Of a stretch of 64,000 nt of DNA, positions 11,613 to 21,425 are shown piece by piece. The number at the start of each line of letters is the position of its first letter. The first letter of the stretch is position 1. The translations under genes were made by a program, and so were the position numbers. Below the pieces are notes generated by a model. That model was given only the letters and a program-made list of their open reading frames with translations. It searched no databases and was not told the origin of the DNA. Source of the stretch: Neofusicoccum parvum (taxonomy: Eukaryota > Ascomycota > Dothideomycetes > Botryosphaeriales > Botryosphaeriaceae); NCBI GenBank assembly GCA_020912385.1, contig CP087215.1:868001-932000 (forward strand). The letters run 5' to 3'.

Positions 11613-13225
11613 ATGGTTGGAGAGGAGCGGGCACGTGCCGAGCGCGGACTGCAGTCACTAGAAAGCCAAGAATGGGTGCAGAGAGACAAATGTCAGCAGA
11701 GCCGAGAACTGACGATATTCGTAATGCGATGTGGGTTGGACGAGCTCTGGGCTGAGGCTCCAAGGGATCCGATGATTACCTATTGACGGTGCCGGCACCC
11801 ACGTGCAGGCCGGGAGGGCCGGATGATCGCCACGCACTGTTCGAAGCCAAAACCAACGCTCGCCAGCGCCTCCCGCTTTCTCGCAAGACCGCTTCAATCT
11901 GCGACAGCGATCCTCGCTGCGGCGTCAGCACCCGTCACCACCCTCGGCTATCCTGTTCGGTCCGTCTTGCGCTCGCGGCGAAAGGGGAGATTGCGGCGGG
12001 TGATCGCTCGCGAAACGTCGACGCGGCTGCACGCTCCAAGGCTTCGCGCTGCCCACTGCCGCGGTGCGGAGGGAGTCAGTCCGCGGCGAGTCGCGGGCGC
12101 GCAATTTCTTGGCCTCCAGGGCGTCCGCGCCCTCGTTTCGGGAAGGGAGCTGTGCAGCTGGAGGCAGACAGGCTGCTGGCTGACCGATCTGCGATGGCCA
12201 CGAAGCTTCTGCAACTCTCGCGCGGTTAGAGTTTACCAGAGCCCTCCGCGCCGGGTCCGTTTCGTCGACCAATGCTATATTTGCGCTGCCGGGAAATCGA
12301 TGCCTGCATGCCTTGCGCCGGGACGCGCGACCTGAGGCAGCGGGCGAGGCGATGCTCATGCGCGCGCGGTGCCTGCCAAGCCGCAGCCTCGCATCGCCAC
12401 GAGCGCCTACTCCATTGGCATGCTATCTTCATGCTCCGGCCCGACTGCGCTGTGCTTGAACTATGCCCTACAGAGCAGCTACAAGACGTGCGCCACGATA
12501 CGACTCAGCGGGCGCGCGCAAATCCAAATCCTCCGACTGACCCAGCGGAGCTCCCCAACAGGAAACCGCCCAATCTACCCTGCGCCGCCAGCCCGCCAAG
12601 ACGCTGCGCGCGCTGCGACGAAATTGCCTGATCGGTGCCGCAGCCCTGGCTGCTGACTGGACGCTATTGGGCGGGCCCGCATGTTTGCTCCTCAGAAAAA
12701 TAAGTTCCGGATGAAGCCGCGCAAGCTAACATTAGCACGCCCAGGGAACCGCTGCACCGTGGCTATTTTTGCGGCTTGCGGCAACGACACGCGGGTAAGG
12801 CTTCGGCCCTCGTAGCCCGAGCCTGCATCTGGCATGCCGGGCAGAGTGCTGCGCAGCCATGCGGCTCGCGGCACAGGCCACCGCCAGTTTGCGTTCAAGC
12901 TCTGCCGCCTCCGGATCACCAGAGGCAGAGCAAGCACGCGCGCGCAAAGGTTCCAGGCGTGCGCATCCCTCCGAGCGGCCGCGCCGATCTGCGGGGGGTG
13001 GCCGTTGGCGATTAAGCTTACCACTTGGCCAGCGCCGTGGCTGAGCGGCCGGGATGTGCCTTCAGGCGTGCTCTTAAACTCCCCTCCGCCAAGCCGTTTT
13101 GTTCCTGAAACCAGATCCGGTCGAGGCGAGCGATGCATAACGGCGCCTCTCGTATATGAGTAGCTGGCGCCCGGGCTCCTCCCCACCACCATCCCCTCTC
13201 CCAGTCCTCACGCCGTGCGATCAGG
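11613..13225. other. GC-rich intergenic region upstream of the GPCR gene
   Basis: 1.6 kb of GC-rich, CpG-dense sequence after the NACHT gene. Frames on both strands are long only because of base composition; none shows a domain. Near the right end lies a tRNA-like inverted repeat (13032-13146), listed separately. The region should contain the promoter and leader of the Git3-like receptor gene. Confidence 0.5.
13032..13146 (+). other. tRNA-like fold (A-box plus perfect acceptor-type stem), probably not a functional tRNA
   Basis: GCGCCGT at 13032-13038 is directly followed by TGGCTGAGCGGCC-like A-box sequence, and the exact complement ACGGCGC lies at 13140-13146. The spacing resembles a long-variable-arm Ser/Leu tRNA with an insert. 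However, there is no proper T-arm or GGTTCGA B-box next to the 3' strand, only a degenerate CCGGTCGAGGC at about 13117. It may be a chance palindrome or a decayed tRNA/SINE head. Confidence 0.2.
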
Positions 13226-15057
13226 ATGGCCTACGATGAGTTGATCGCGACAATCACTCTCGTGGGCAGCCTGCTCTCCTGCATCGCCACCACCTGCGTC
13301 CTGGTCTCCTACGTCGTGTACCGCGACCAGCAGCGCTCGTTCCGCCACGCCCTTGTCCTGAACCTCGCCCTGGCCGGTATGTCTCCCAGTTCCCGGCGCT
13401 TTTTGCTGGCAGTGCTGACGGACATCGCTTGGCAGAGTTCATCAACTCGCTAAACAACTCCATATCGGGCATAATATTCGTGCGCACCCACAACCTGACA
13501 CCGGGGCCCGCCTGCACCTTCAATGGCTGGGTCGGACAGCTCTCTGTTCAGGTCAGCAACTATGCTTCTCTACGTACCATCAATCTGACTTTTGTGTCCC
13601 AGGCTGCCGACTTTTCCATCCTGGCCATCGCCCTCGTAACCGTGCTCACCATCACCCGGAAAACCTACATGCCAAATGCGGCTTTGGGCAAGAAGGTTCT
13701 GATCTGCTTGTCGGTGTGGGTAGTTCCGATCATTACCAGTCAGTCCCACGGTCCCGGAATTGATTTGCATGCTTGCTAACGGAAACTTCCGCAGGCACCA
13801 CCGCAACCAGCTTGCACCAGATGGTGCCCGTGAGCGGCAACTGGTGCTGGATCTCGTCCAAGCGCACCGACCTGCGGTACGCCCTGGGCCACGGCTGGCG
13901 CTTCGCCATCATCTTCACCACCATCGGCGTCTACATATACGTCTGGTGGTACATGCGGCAACACTTTGCGACCATGGCCAGCACGAAGGGCAAAGGCTCG
14001 TACGATCTGGGTCCGAATTCCAACAGCACAGGTGCCACCGGCACGACCGGCACCTCCTCCAGCAGTCGCGGCTTGGGAAAGAAGAAGAAGGGCTTCGAGG
14101 TTATGTACGATGAAGAGCTGGAGTTGGATGACATGCAACGGCGGAGGGTGGTGAATTTCCCCGCGGACGTGTCAAGTTTCTCCGGACGACCTACGAAATT
14201 CCCCGGGCACGAGCAGCACGCGGAGTACACGTTCGGCGCCCGCAACGACAGCGTGACCAAGGCCAGCGGAGCGCACGTGGAGGAGGAAGAGATCGCGCCG
14301 CACGAGGAGGTGGACGTCAGAAACAGCGGGTCGATATTCGAGGACGACGAGCTGCACCTGCCCATGCAAGGTATGCACCTGCACCCTTATCTTTGTCATC
14401 CCCCGCCGCGTTTAAGCTTCCGAGTTTCCGGGCCAGGCCCCCGGTCCCCCAATTTTAATAAGCATACCCGTCGACGCTCAGAGCCACATGACTGACCAAG
14501 CACACCCAGGTCCTCGCATCCCCAAAGCAGCCTCGTCCCCTCCGCCAAAACACTCCGACCCGGTCCTCGTGAACGCCGTCCCCGTCCAACCAACCTCGCC
14601 CCTCAACACCACCACCACCACCCACCACCGCCACCCCTCGGACCTTCTCTCCCCCACCACCCCCATCACCGCCGCCCCCGCCACCTCCACCACAACCCTC
14701 CACCCCATCCTCCTCGCCGCCGCCGCCGACACCAACCCCAACCGCATCTCCCTCTCCTCCGTCTCGGACGCGGCGCGCCGCCAGAGCCGGCAGGTGGAGC
14801 GCGAGATCAAGCGCATGCTGCTGCTCAACGCGTACCCGATCATGTACGTGGTGCTGTGGACGCCGGGGCTGGTCAACCGGCTGCTGGAGGCGACGGGCAG
14901 CCGCAGCCAGACGCTGGCGGTGCTGCAGAGCTCGAGCCAGTACGTCGGCTTCGCCAACGCGCTGACGTACGGCTTCAACGAGCACCTGCGGGAGAGGATC
15001 AGGGGGGATTTGTTTGGGTGGGGAAGGGGGAGGGGTGGGGGACAGGGGGGGCTGTGA
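13226..15057 (+). CDS. Git3-type glucose/nutrient-sensing GPCR (5 exons, 508 aa)
   Basis: Exons are 13226-13376, 13436-13551, 13603-13738, 13795-14370 and 14510-15057. Introns are 59, 51, 56 and 139 nt, and all phases match. The first helices (ATITLVGSLLSCIATTCVLVS), the conserved LNLALAEFINSLNNS segment, the cysteine in PGPACTFNGW and the W-C pair in GNWCWIS are typical of the Git3 domain. A long cytoplasmic loop (about 190-330, Gly/Ser/Thr-, Pro- and His-rich) separates TM5 from TM6-TM7. The C-terminal block RQVEREIKRMLLLNAYPIMY, then VLWTPGLVNR, is the Git3_C domain. Such receptors signal through a G-alpha subunit to adenylate cyclase in response to glucose or other nutrients at the plasma membrane. 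The ligand cannot be read from sequence. Confidence 0.93.
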
Positions 15058-17448
15058 GGGGTGGGGGGTTTTTTTTTTCTGTCTCGTGCTTGGTCTTTTT
15101 GTTTGATACCACTTTGTTTTGCTTGCTTGGACGGATGGGGGCGGCCTGTGAATAGACACTGCGACCTGCATACGCGCGGCGGCCCGGGCACCGGAGCGAG
15201 GGTGCTGCTCGGGATGACGCGGAATTTGTACATACATGAATCGGAAAGACACCAGCATTTCGAAATGCCCATTCAGCCTGTACGCTTGACGGTAGCAGAT
15301 GCCCATCACCGCAAAATCCGCAGACGGTACTTCCCTCCACACAACCCCCCTGTTCCCGTCAACCTTATCCCTCGATCCGTCAGTGCTGAGTGCTTAACCT
15401 TGCTTCTGGCTTCTCCGTCTGGTCGAATCGGCTCCATCCTCCCGACGATCAAACGGGGCGGGAAGGTGGTTTCAGAGAAACTTTGGACGCATGCGGTATG
15501 ACGGTAGGGGTGATGAGGTCTGTTTAGGCAATCGGCTATGGGGCACGACGGGCGGGGAGGCGGGCGCTGCGGCGGTGTTCGACTGGGGAGCATGTTTCAG
15601 GTTGGGAGGGAATGGGTTCAGGGGGTGGGATTGAGAGTGGTGGTGTTTCATGGAGTGGGTTGGCCGTGAGGCTGATTGGGGTGGCTGGGGGCTGCGGAGG
15701 AGGGTGCTGGTGAGATGGGCTGTGATGCCATGGGGTTTCGCTCTGGAGAGATGTATTCCTCTTGCAAAACGCCAACACAAGTCTTCTTACTCTACGTAAA
15801 GGGCAGACCAGGATCATTGAGTTTGTTGATTCCCCGGACATCTGCATGCAGACCAAAGCTGATGTAACGATTCTCAAGCAAGTGTCAGAGATGAGATGGG
15901 GTAGACAGCCTTGCTACTGGTTACGGACATCTAGGTTGAGCGCTTATTGCGTACCGCATACATAGTATGCAAGAGTGAATAGACCTCCTTGCATTCTTTA
16001 CCGAACCCACGTCGAAGGGGTAGTTCCCGGTTACACGCATGATTCCGTTGTAGATAGTTTAGCCTACGAAAGCCTTCTCAACAATCCTTTGCTCAATGAC
16101 CTCGTTCTTGTATTTTTTTTTTTTACAAAAAGAAATCAGACTGCTGTCAACCGCGTGTCTTTTCTTTCACCCCCGCTTATTGTTCAAGCGTTAGCCTCTT
16201 TGCAGCTTCTGCGGTGTCCCATATTCGTCAAGATGTCCTTCGGTTTAGTGCTTTGCGGTTAGGCAGCTATACTGGAAGCTCTACAGCCAGGTCTGCGAAG
16301 TCTCGCGGGGCGCCGTAGACAGGATTCGGAATCTCCAGAAAGAGCCGGCGAAATAAATCTCACCATCAACAAGCTTATCGAGGACAGCAAAGATCGAGAG
16401 TCTACCCTCGTGTAGTCCTGCCCCAGCCACTTCAGCCTTTACTGTAACGCCCTGCAGAGAACGGTCCTGCACTGAAAGAATAAGACTGATTGTCCGGGAA
16501 ATATGAGCCTTTGAAGAAGCCTTCCCGCAACCTTGCGACACGGCATCTCTGGGAGTGGAATTGGGACCAGGTCAAGTTTGCAGCTGAGGCTCGGACTATC
16601 AATAATCTCAGGGCGAAGACCGTGTTCTCCTCCGGCTAAATCAATCTGCAGTTGCAGATGGCTCAGACCTTATCTCTTGAGCGCACGGAGAACCGCCAAA
16701 AGAAAACTGAAAGTCTCCTTTAAAACGTCAAAGTATCAACCTCTGGGACAACATCAACACCACTTGTTTCGAGCCTCAATGATGTAGACCGACATCACCT
16801 TACTAGAGCTCTTATGTTACAAGTGTAAATAGACGAAAAAGCATGCAGTCCTGTTCGGGTATTAAAATGGTGGTAAAACAGAAAGTGGTGGTGCCTAAAG
16901 GCGCAAATATAGCTGCATTCGTCCTCTGAATTCACTGCAGAGTATTTCCAAGCCTCCGACATTTGACTTTGGATAGAAGCTAGTCACTCGAGACGAGGCC
17001 CTTCGATGCTTTCCAGACATCTCAACCTCTACCGACACATCGAAAATGTACATCTGCTGCAGCGGCTGCCATTGGATGATGTCGTGGCCCGAAAGCTTCA
17101 TATGAGACATAAGATACTAATGAACCAGCAAATATTTTCCAAACCATTAGCAGGCGAAGGATGGGAATTGTGGAAGCAAGGAATGTTTGGAATACTTTGT
17201 GAGACACAATGCCGACGGAACGAGCTGGTCTGGCTGCGGAACAACTGAAATCTCATCAAATATATGCTCATGTAGAAGCGCGGGGGTATGTTGCTCTTCA
17301 ACAAACAGCTATGTCTCGTTGGATTACTATATCTTGCCAACTCCGTTGGAGCAGAAATATAAGTGTTCCTCAAGGGCTCATCCATTATCTACTTATTATG
17401 TGAATCACAGGCACATCAAAGTCTCCATCTTCTCCCGAACCTGCCCTC
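15058..17448. other. Intergenic region, possible decayed sequence, no supported gene
   Basis: 2.4 kb between the GPCR stop and the SDR gene end. It starts with a G-rich then T-rich 3' UTR-like stretch (15058-15120). From 15760 onward it is clearly more AT-rich than the flanking genes, with T- and A-runs near 16115-16135. Short frames, such as the minus-strand one at 16281-16541, have no recognisable motif and lie between stops in all frames, compatible with an eroded gene or old transposon. Nothing can be named. Confidence 0.45.
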
Positions 17449-19206
17449 TCACCCCCTTCCTACCCCCGGATCTACATCACACGCCCCATAATGCTTCAAA
17501 AACCTCCCCCAAACCGGCGGCCCATCCCCACGTTCCCCCATAGCCACCGGCCACAGCACCCTCCCCGCCCCATCCTCCCACCCGATCGGCCTGACCCCAC
17601 CGTACGCGTCCTCATACTCAGGCGCAGCGCTCATATAACCCGGGTCGACGGTGTTCATGGCGACGCGGCGACCCCGCCACGCGGCGGCAGCCTCAGTCTC
17701 GGTCAGCATGTTAAGCGCGGCCTTGGACATATTAGTGTGGACGTGATGGCCGCGCTTGGACGAGTGTGCGGGGCGGTCCTCGAAGATGCCCTCACGGGAA
17801 GACACATTGACGATGTATCCCCGAGGCTTGGTGGCGTCCGCAGCGGCGGCGGCGGCGGGGCCGCCCATCAGGGGCAGCAGCTCGCGGCACAGGATCAGCG
17901 GGACGAAGGCGTTGACGGAGTGCGCCGACACGACGTCCTCGTACGGGATCTCGGACAGCGACTGCACCCACGACGACTTGGTGTACGTCGCGAGCTCCGC
18001 GCCTGCGCCTGCGCCTGCGCCCGTCCCGACCACCCCCCGCTCCCCGCCGCCGTCCACCAGCCTCTCCGCCCCACCGTCCAGCAACCTCTCCGCCCCGCCA
18101 CGCACACGTGCCCGGTACGCGCAGTCCGCCAGCAACGCCGACCCGCCCTCCAGCCTCAGCCGCTCCTCGCGCTCCACAGCGCGCTCCTCCTCATCAACAG
18201 CATCAGTCAGCGTCTGCGCGGCGTTGTTGACCAGGACAGCCAGGGACGCGCCCCACTCGGCCAGGACGCGCTTGGCCACGTCGACGAGGGCGAAGGCGTC
18301 GGCGGCGCAGCGGAAGTCGGCGCCGACGATGCGCAGGCGGGCCTGCCACGCCGCGCGGTCGGGCTCGCGGGCGTAGCGCGCGGCGGCGTCGTGCGGGTAG
18401 CGCGTCGAGGCGATGACGCGGGCGCCGCAGCGGAGGAGGCGGAGCGCGGTGTGGTAGCCGAGGTTGAGGCGGGCGCCGGTGATGAGGGCGGTGTGCGTGG
18501 GGAGGGAGAGGGCGGGCGGGAGGGAGAGCGCGGAGTTGGAGAGGTTGAAGGCGCCGCAGGGCGGGCAGAGGCAGGGGTAGAGGGGGTGGGGGGTGTGGAT
18601 GGTGAGGCGGCAGATGTAGCAGAGGCGTTGGTGGTGGGGTGGTGGGCGGGAGCGGTGGGTGGAGGTGGTTATTGCTGCTTCGTCTTTGCGGGGAGGAGGT
18701 GGTGCGGAGTGGAGGCGGTGCTGGAGGGTGGTGATGGCAGTGGAGACGGGGGTGGTCGATTGGACGGTGTTGGTTTGGACAAGGCGTTGGAGCACGCGGA
18801 GGGTGGTTGATAAGTCTTCCGGCGACAGCTCTTGGTCCTCAGGCTCGGTCTTCTCTTGCTCTTCTGGCTCAGCAGGAGGCTGCCATGTGATTCCGCCCTT
18901 CAGCGCCCATCTTCCATCAGCTCGGCGGGTTGCGGAGCGAGGGCCTTCCAGCAGATGGGCCTTGATCTTCGAAACGAGGCTTTGATACACCAGCCTTTTG
19001 GTGTCGGGAGAAAGTTGCGGTGTCGGGACAAGATGGTTGGCGATTGCCAGCGCGTGCGGCGTGCTCGACTTCGGCAAGAAGTAGGCAGTGAAGCTACATG
19101 GCGAGCCGGCATTGACGAGCTCATCGTCGAGGCGGATGCGTTTGGCGATTGCTTCCGGTGGCTGTGTGTTGACGAAATGCGCCCAGGAGGACTGCTCGAC
19201 ATACAT
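17449..19206 (-). CDS. SDR-family oxidoreductase-like protein with Cys-rich insert (585 aa)
   Basis: This is an intronless gene. Residues 1-190 are an N-terminal region of unknown role (Glu/Pro- and Ser/Pro-rich in part). Residues 196-217 hold a Cys cluster C-x2-C-x12-C-x-C-x2-C that looks like a small zinc-binding ribbon. From about 235 comes a short-chain dehydrogenase fold: cofactor loop TGARLNLG (243-250), NNAA (327-330), NVSS (467-470) and K495. The residue four before Lys495 is Thr491 (HTNMSKAALNM), not the catalytic Tyr of YxxxK. An Ala/Gly-rich insertion (about 340-405) includes a GA dipeptide run from a GCGCCT repeat. I recall the HTNM-[SA]-KAALNM form from a sub-family of large SDR-like proteins, so it may be a family trait. 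NAD(P) binding is likely; catalysis by the normal Tyr mechanism is doubtful. The substrate is unknown. Divergent from the gene starting at 19588. Confidence 0.88.
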   Translation of the reverse strand: MYVEQSSWAHFVNTQPPEAIAKRIRLDDELVNAGSPCSFTAYFLPKSSTPHALAIANHLVPTPQLSPDTKRLVYQSLVSKIKAHLLEGPRSATRRADGRWALKGGITWQPPAEPEEQEKTEPEDQELSPEDLSTTLRVLQRLVQTNTVQSTTPVSTAITTLQHRLHSAPPPPRKDEAAITTSTHRSRPPPHHQRLCYICRLTIHTPHPLYPCLCPPCGAFNLSNSALSLPPALSLPTHTALITGARLNLGYHTALRLLRCGARVIASTRYPHDAAARYAREPDRAAWQARLRIVGADFRCAADAFALVDVAKRVLAEWGASLAVLVNNAAQTLTDAVDEEERAVEREERLRLEGGSALLADCAYRARVRGGAERLLDGGAERLVDGGGERGVVGTGAGAGAGAELATYTKSSWVQSLSEIPYEDVVSAHSVNAFVPLILCRELLPLMGGPAAAAAADATKPRGYIVNVSSREGIFEDRPAHSSKRGHHVHTNMSKAALNMLTETEAAAAWRGRRVAMNTVDPGYMSAAPEYEDAYGGVRPIGWEDGAGRVLWPVAMGERGDGPPVWGRFLKHYGACDVDPGVGRG

Positions 19207-19587
19207 TGCTGCAACAATGGGTGGTAGGTCTGGATGTGATGGAAGGAAGTCTTCAGCTTGCTTATTTAACGGGAATACGAGACGAGGGTGTGAGTCTGAC
19301 GATGCATGAGCTGCATCTGGCTGACGGGACTTTCAGGCAGAAGCGCCAGGCAGCAGCTCCGCCTCCGATCTCCACAGTCGTCGCTACCTATGACTGGTCG
19401 TGCCCGGAATCCGCTGCCGTTTCACAACAGCTACTTCCGCTTTGACTCAACATGCAGACGAGTTCTCACCTGCTGCTACTTAAGCCGCGACCACTCCCGT
19501 CAAAACACCGCCGCAATTGAACCACCCGCTACGCCAGCTCACACCAACCTCTTCCACCCCCCAATCCGGACCATCCCCACCCCCACC
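19207..19587. promoter_or_regulatory. Divergent promoter region between SDR-like and F-box-like genes
   Basis: 381 bp between two oppositely directed starts (19206 minus, 19588 plus). On the minus strand TTAAATAA (19262-19269) lies about 60 bp upstream of the SDR start and could serve as a TATA-like element. The plus side ends in a C-rich leader before CCACC-ATG. Reading frame is open upstream of 19588 in the same phase to 19306, but the better ATG context and the low-quality upstream peptide favour 19588. Confidence 0.5.
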
Positions 19588-20964
19588 ATGCGGCCCCTCC
19601 CCAACACCCCCGGCGGCAAATTCAGCCGCTTCAGCCGCATCGCGCGCGACCTGGCAGGGCTGCCCGTCGAGCTCATCGAGCCCGTCATCGCGACCCTCTC
19701 CGTCGACGCCGTCGCGCGCCTCGCCCTGCACGACACCCCGCGGACCGGCGTGACCTGGGCCATCGAGCACAGCCCGACGTGGGCGCCGTGGTTCGCGCAC
19801 CGCGCCGCCGCGCTCGCCGCCCTCGTGGCCGTCTCGGACGCGCTGTCCGACCTGCGCCTGCGCGCCAAGACCCCCAAGGAGCACGACCTGGCCGAGTTCG
19901 TGCGCGTGCACACGCCCAACCGGTGGGGCTTCTACTACACGCCGCCTGCGAACGACCCGGACTGGGGCGTGAATATGGGGTTCCTGTACGCCGACGCAGG
20001 CACGCTGCGGCGGGCCGGCGTAGCGGATGGGGAGGTGTTGGTCAAGAGCTGGGCGAAGGCGTGCCGGGAAGTCGTGCGGCCGGTGGCTCAGAACGCTGCG
20101 CGCGATGCCGCGGAGCTCGCGCGGTTCCTGGCCGCGCCGGAGGACGCGGCGGCGTTTTTGGAGCTGGTGGACGCGTTGAGTTGTCCCGTGGACGCGAGTC
20201 CCGCGGTGAAGGTCGAGGATGTCGCGCGCTTCGTTGAGCTGCACCATCGCGCGTGCGAGGCGCGGGCTGTTGCGCTGGCGAGGCAGTTGAGGCGGCTGGC
20301 GGAGCTGTATGAGCGGCATCCGACGCGCGTGAAGCAGCCGTTTGCGCCGCAGACGCGGCGGGTGAATGAGGAGCATGTGCCGAGGAAAATGAGGACTGAT
20401 GCTAGGAAGCTGGAGCAGTGGCATCCGCTGATATTTTGGAGGAGACCTTCGCGGTACCGCTTTATTCAGGCATTTCCGAACTTGGTGCCGTATGATTGGT
20501 GCTTGCGGTTGTTCGTCAGGGTCTTGGATGAGCACCCGTTGCCGAGAGAAAGGGAGAAGACGGTGTACCCCTCAAATCTTGTTGCTACCATTCAAGAGGC
20601 GATTGGGGGATTGCCATACTTCTACGACAGGTCTGGAGGGACGATGGATCAAACGCTGGTGGAGAGCTTGCGTACGGCCAACACACAGTGGTCTGCCGAT
20701 CTTCAACATTTGCCAGCTGTTCCAAAACCAGGGATGCCGCCAGCTGATGACGGAAAAGCGGTTTTCTTGACCATGCGGGTTGGCAACAACTACTTGCCGT
20801 ATGCAGATGCTGAGCTCAAGTGGCTGGAGGCCTTCATTGAGAGTGTGGCGTGGATGGAGCAGCGCTTTTCAGAGTTTGTTCACGAAGTGCGGGGAAAAGA
20901 GTGGAGTGAAGGAAATGCGGATGAACGTCAGAATAGGGCAGCTAACCGGAACGCCAAAAGGTAA
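19588..20964 (+). CDS. Unknown protein with F-box-like N-terminus (458 aa)
   Basis: This intronless gene starts at the CCACC-ATG at 19588. Residues 22-47 (LAGLPVELIEPVIATLSVDA, then VARLAL) resemble an F-box (LPxELxxxIxxxL), which would link it to SCF ubiquitin ligases. The resemblance is partial, and the following 400 residues contain no LRR or WD repeats. The middle is Ala/Arg/Glu-rich and helical, with a Trp- and Tyr-containing block (about 110-130: NRWGFYYTPPANDPDWG) and a conserved-looking region at about 285-330 (HPLIFWRRPSRYRFIQAF). The tail is charged. I have seen this type of lineage-specific F-box-like protein in dothideomycetes but cannot assign a function. Confidence 0.8.
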   Translation: MRPLPNTPGGKFSRFSRIARDLAGLPVELIEPVIATLSVDAVARLALHDTPRTGVTWAIEHSPTWAPWFAHRAAALAALVAVSDALSDLRLRAKTPKEHDLAEFVRVHTPNRWGFYYTPPANDPDWGVNMGFLYADAGTLRRAGVADGEVLVKSWAKACREVVRPVAQNAARDAAELARFLAAPEDAAAFLELVDALSCPVDASPAVKVEDVARFVELHHRACEARAVALARQLRRLAELYERHPTRVKQPFAPQTRRVNEEHVPRKMRTDARKLEQWHPLIFWRRPSRYRFIQAFPNLVPYDWCLRLFVRVLDEHPLPREREKTVYPSNLVATIQEAIGGLPYFYDRSGGTMDQTLVESLRTANTQWSADLQHLPAVPKPGMPPADDGKAVFLTMRVGNNYLPYADAELKWLEAFIESVAWMEQRFSEFVHEVRGKEWSEGNADERQNRAANRNAKR

Positions 20965-21347
20965 ACAGGATAGGGACACACAGCATAGCGACGGATGAGA
21001 CGATGTGTGCAAGGCAGGATAGATGGTATTGGAGCACGAGTAGATTTCCCACGCAAGGCACTACTGCAAGTAAGCAGTATTCCATACGAATGGTTCAATC
21101 ACTCACCCGAACTTAATGACAAACTAGTCTTCAAAGTCATCCAGGCGATCAATTAATGTCTTCCACTTGCGAAATGATACAAGCTCTGTGTTGCAAGCGT
21201 GTTGAGGATGCTTGAGCCGACAAAGGAAACCCTGAGAATCAGCCGCGATTGCTCAACAGCAGCGAGATCGCTAGAGCAATGACGCAGAGTGCACGGGTTC
21301 TCACCATCATTCAAACGGCCTGATACAGTAGCCCCGGCCTCATGATT

Positions 21348-21425
21348 GTGGAACGTCCATCATGTAGGAGCGGAGACAGAAGCAGCACCGTCGGTGGAAC
21401 GTTCATTATGTAGGAGCGGCAGCAG
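21348..21425 (+). repeat. Imperfect tandem repeat, two units with 46-bp period
   Basis: GTGGAACGTCCATCATGTAG (from 21348) recurs as GTGGAACGTTCATTATGTAG (from 21394), each followed by GAGCGG and a CAG/GCAG-like tail. The two differences in the core are both C-to-T changes, the type expected from cytosine deamination or RIP, but two sites are too few to conclude that. Confidence 0.7.

Noticed and set aside
17491..18810. 439-codon plus-strand frame opposite the SDR gene
   Set aside because: Low-complexity Gly/Arg/Val sequence with no motif; the minus strand carries the SDR motifs.
19480..20535. 351-codon minus-strand frame opposite the F-box-like gene
   Set aside because: Composition shadow without motif; the plus strand has a CCACC-ATG start and ordered segments.
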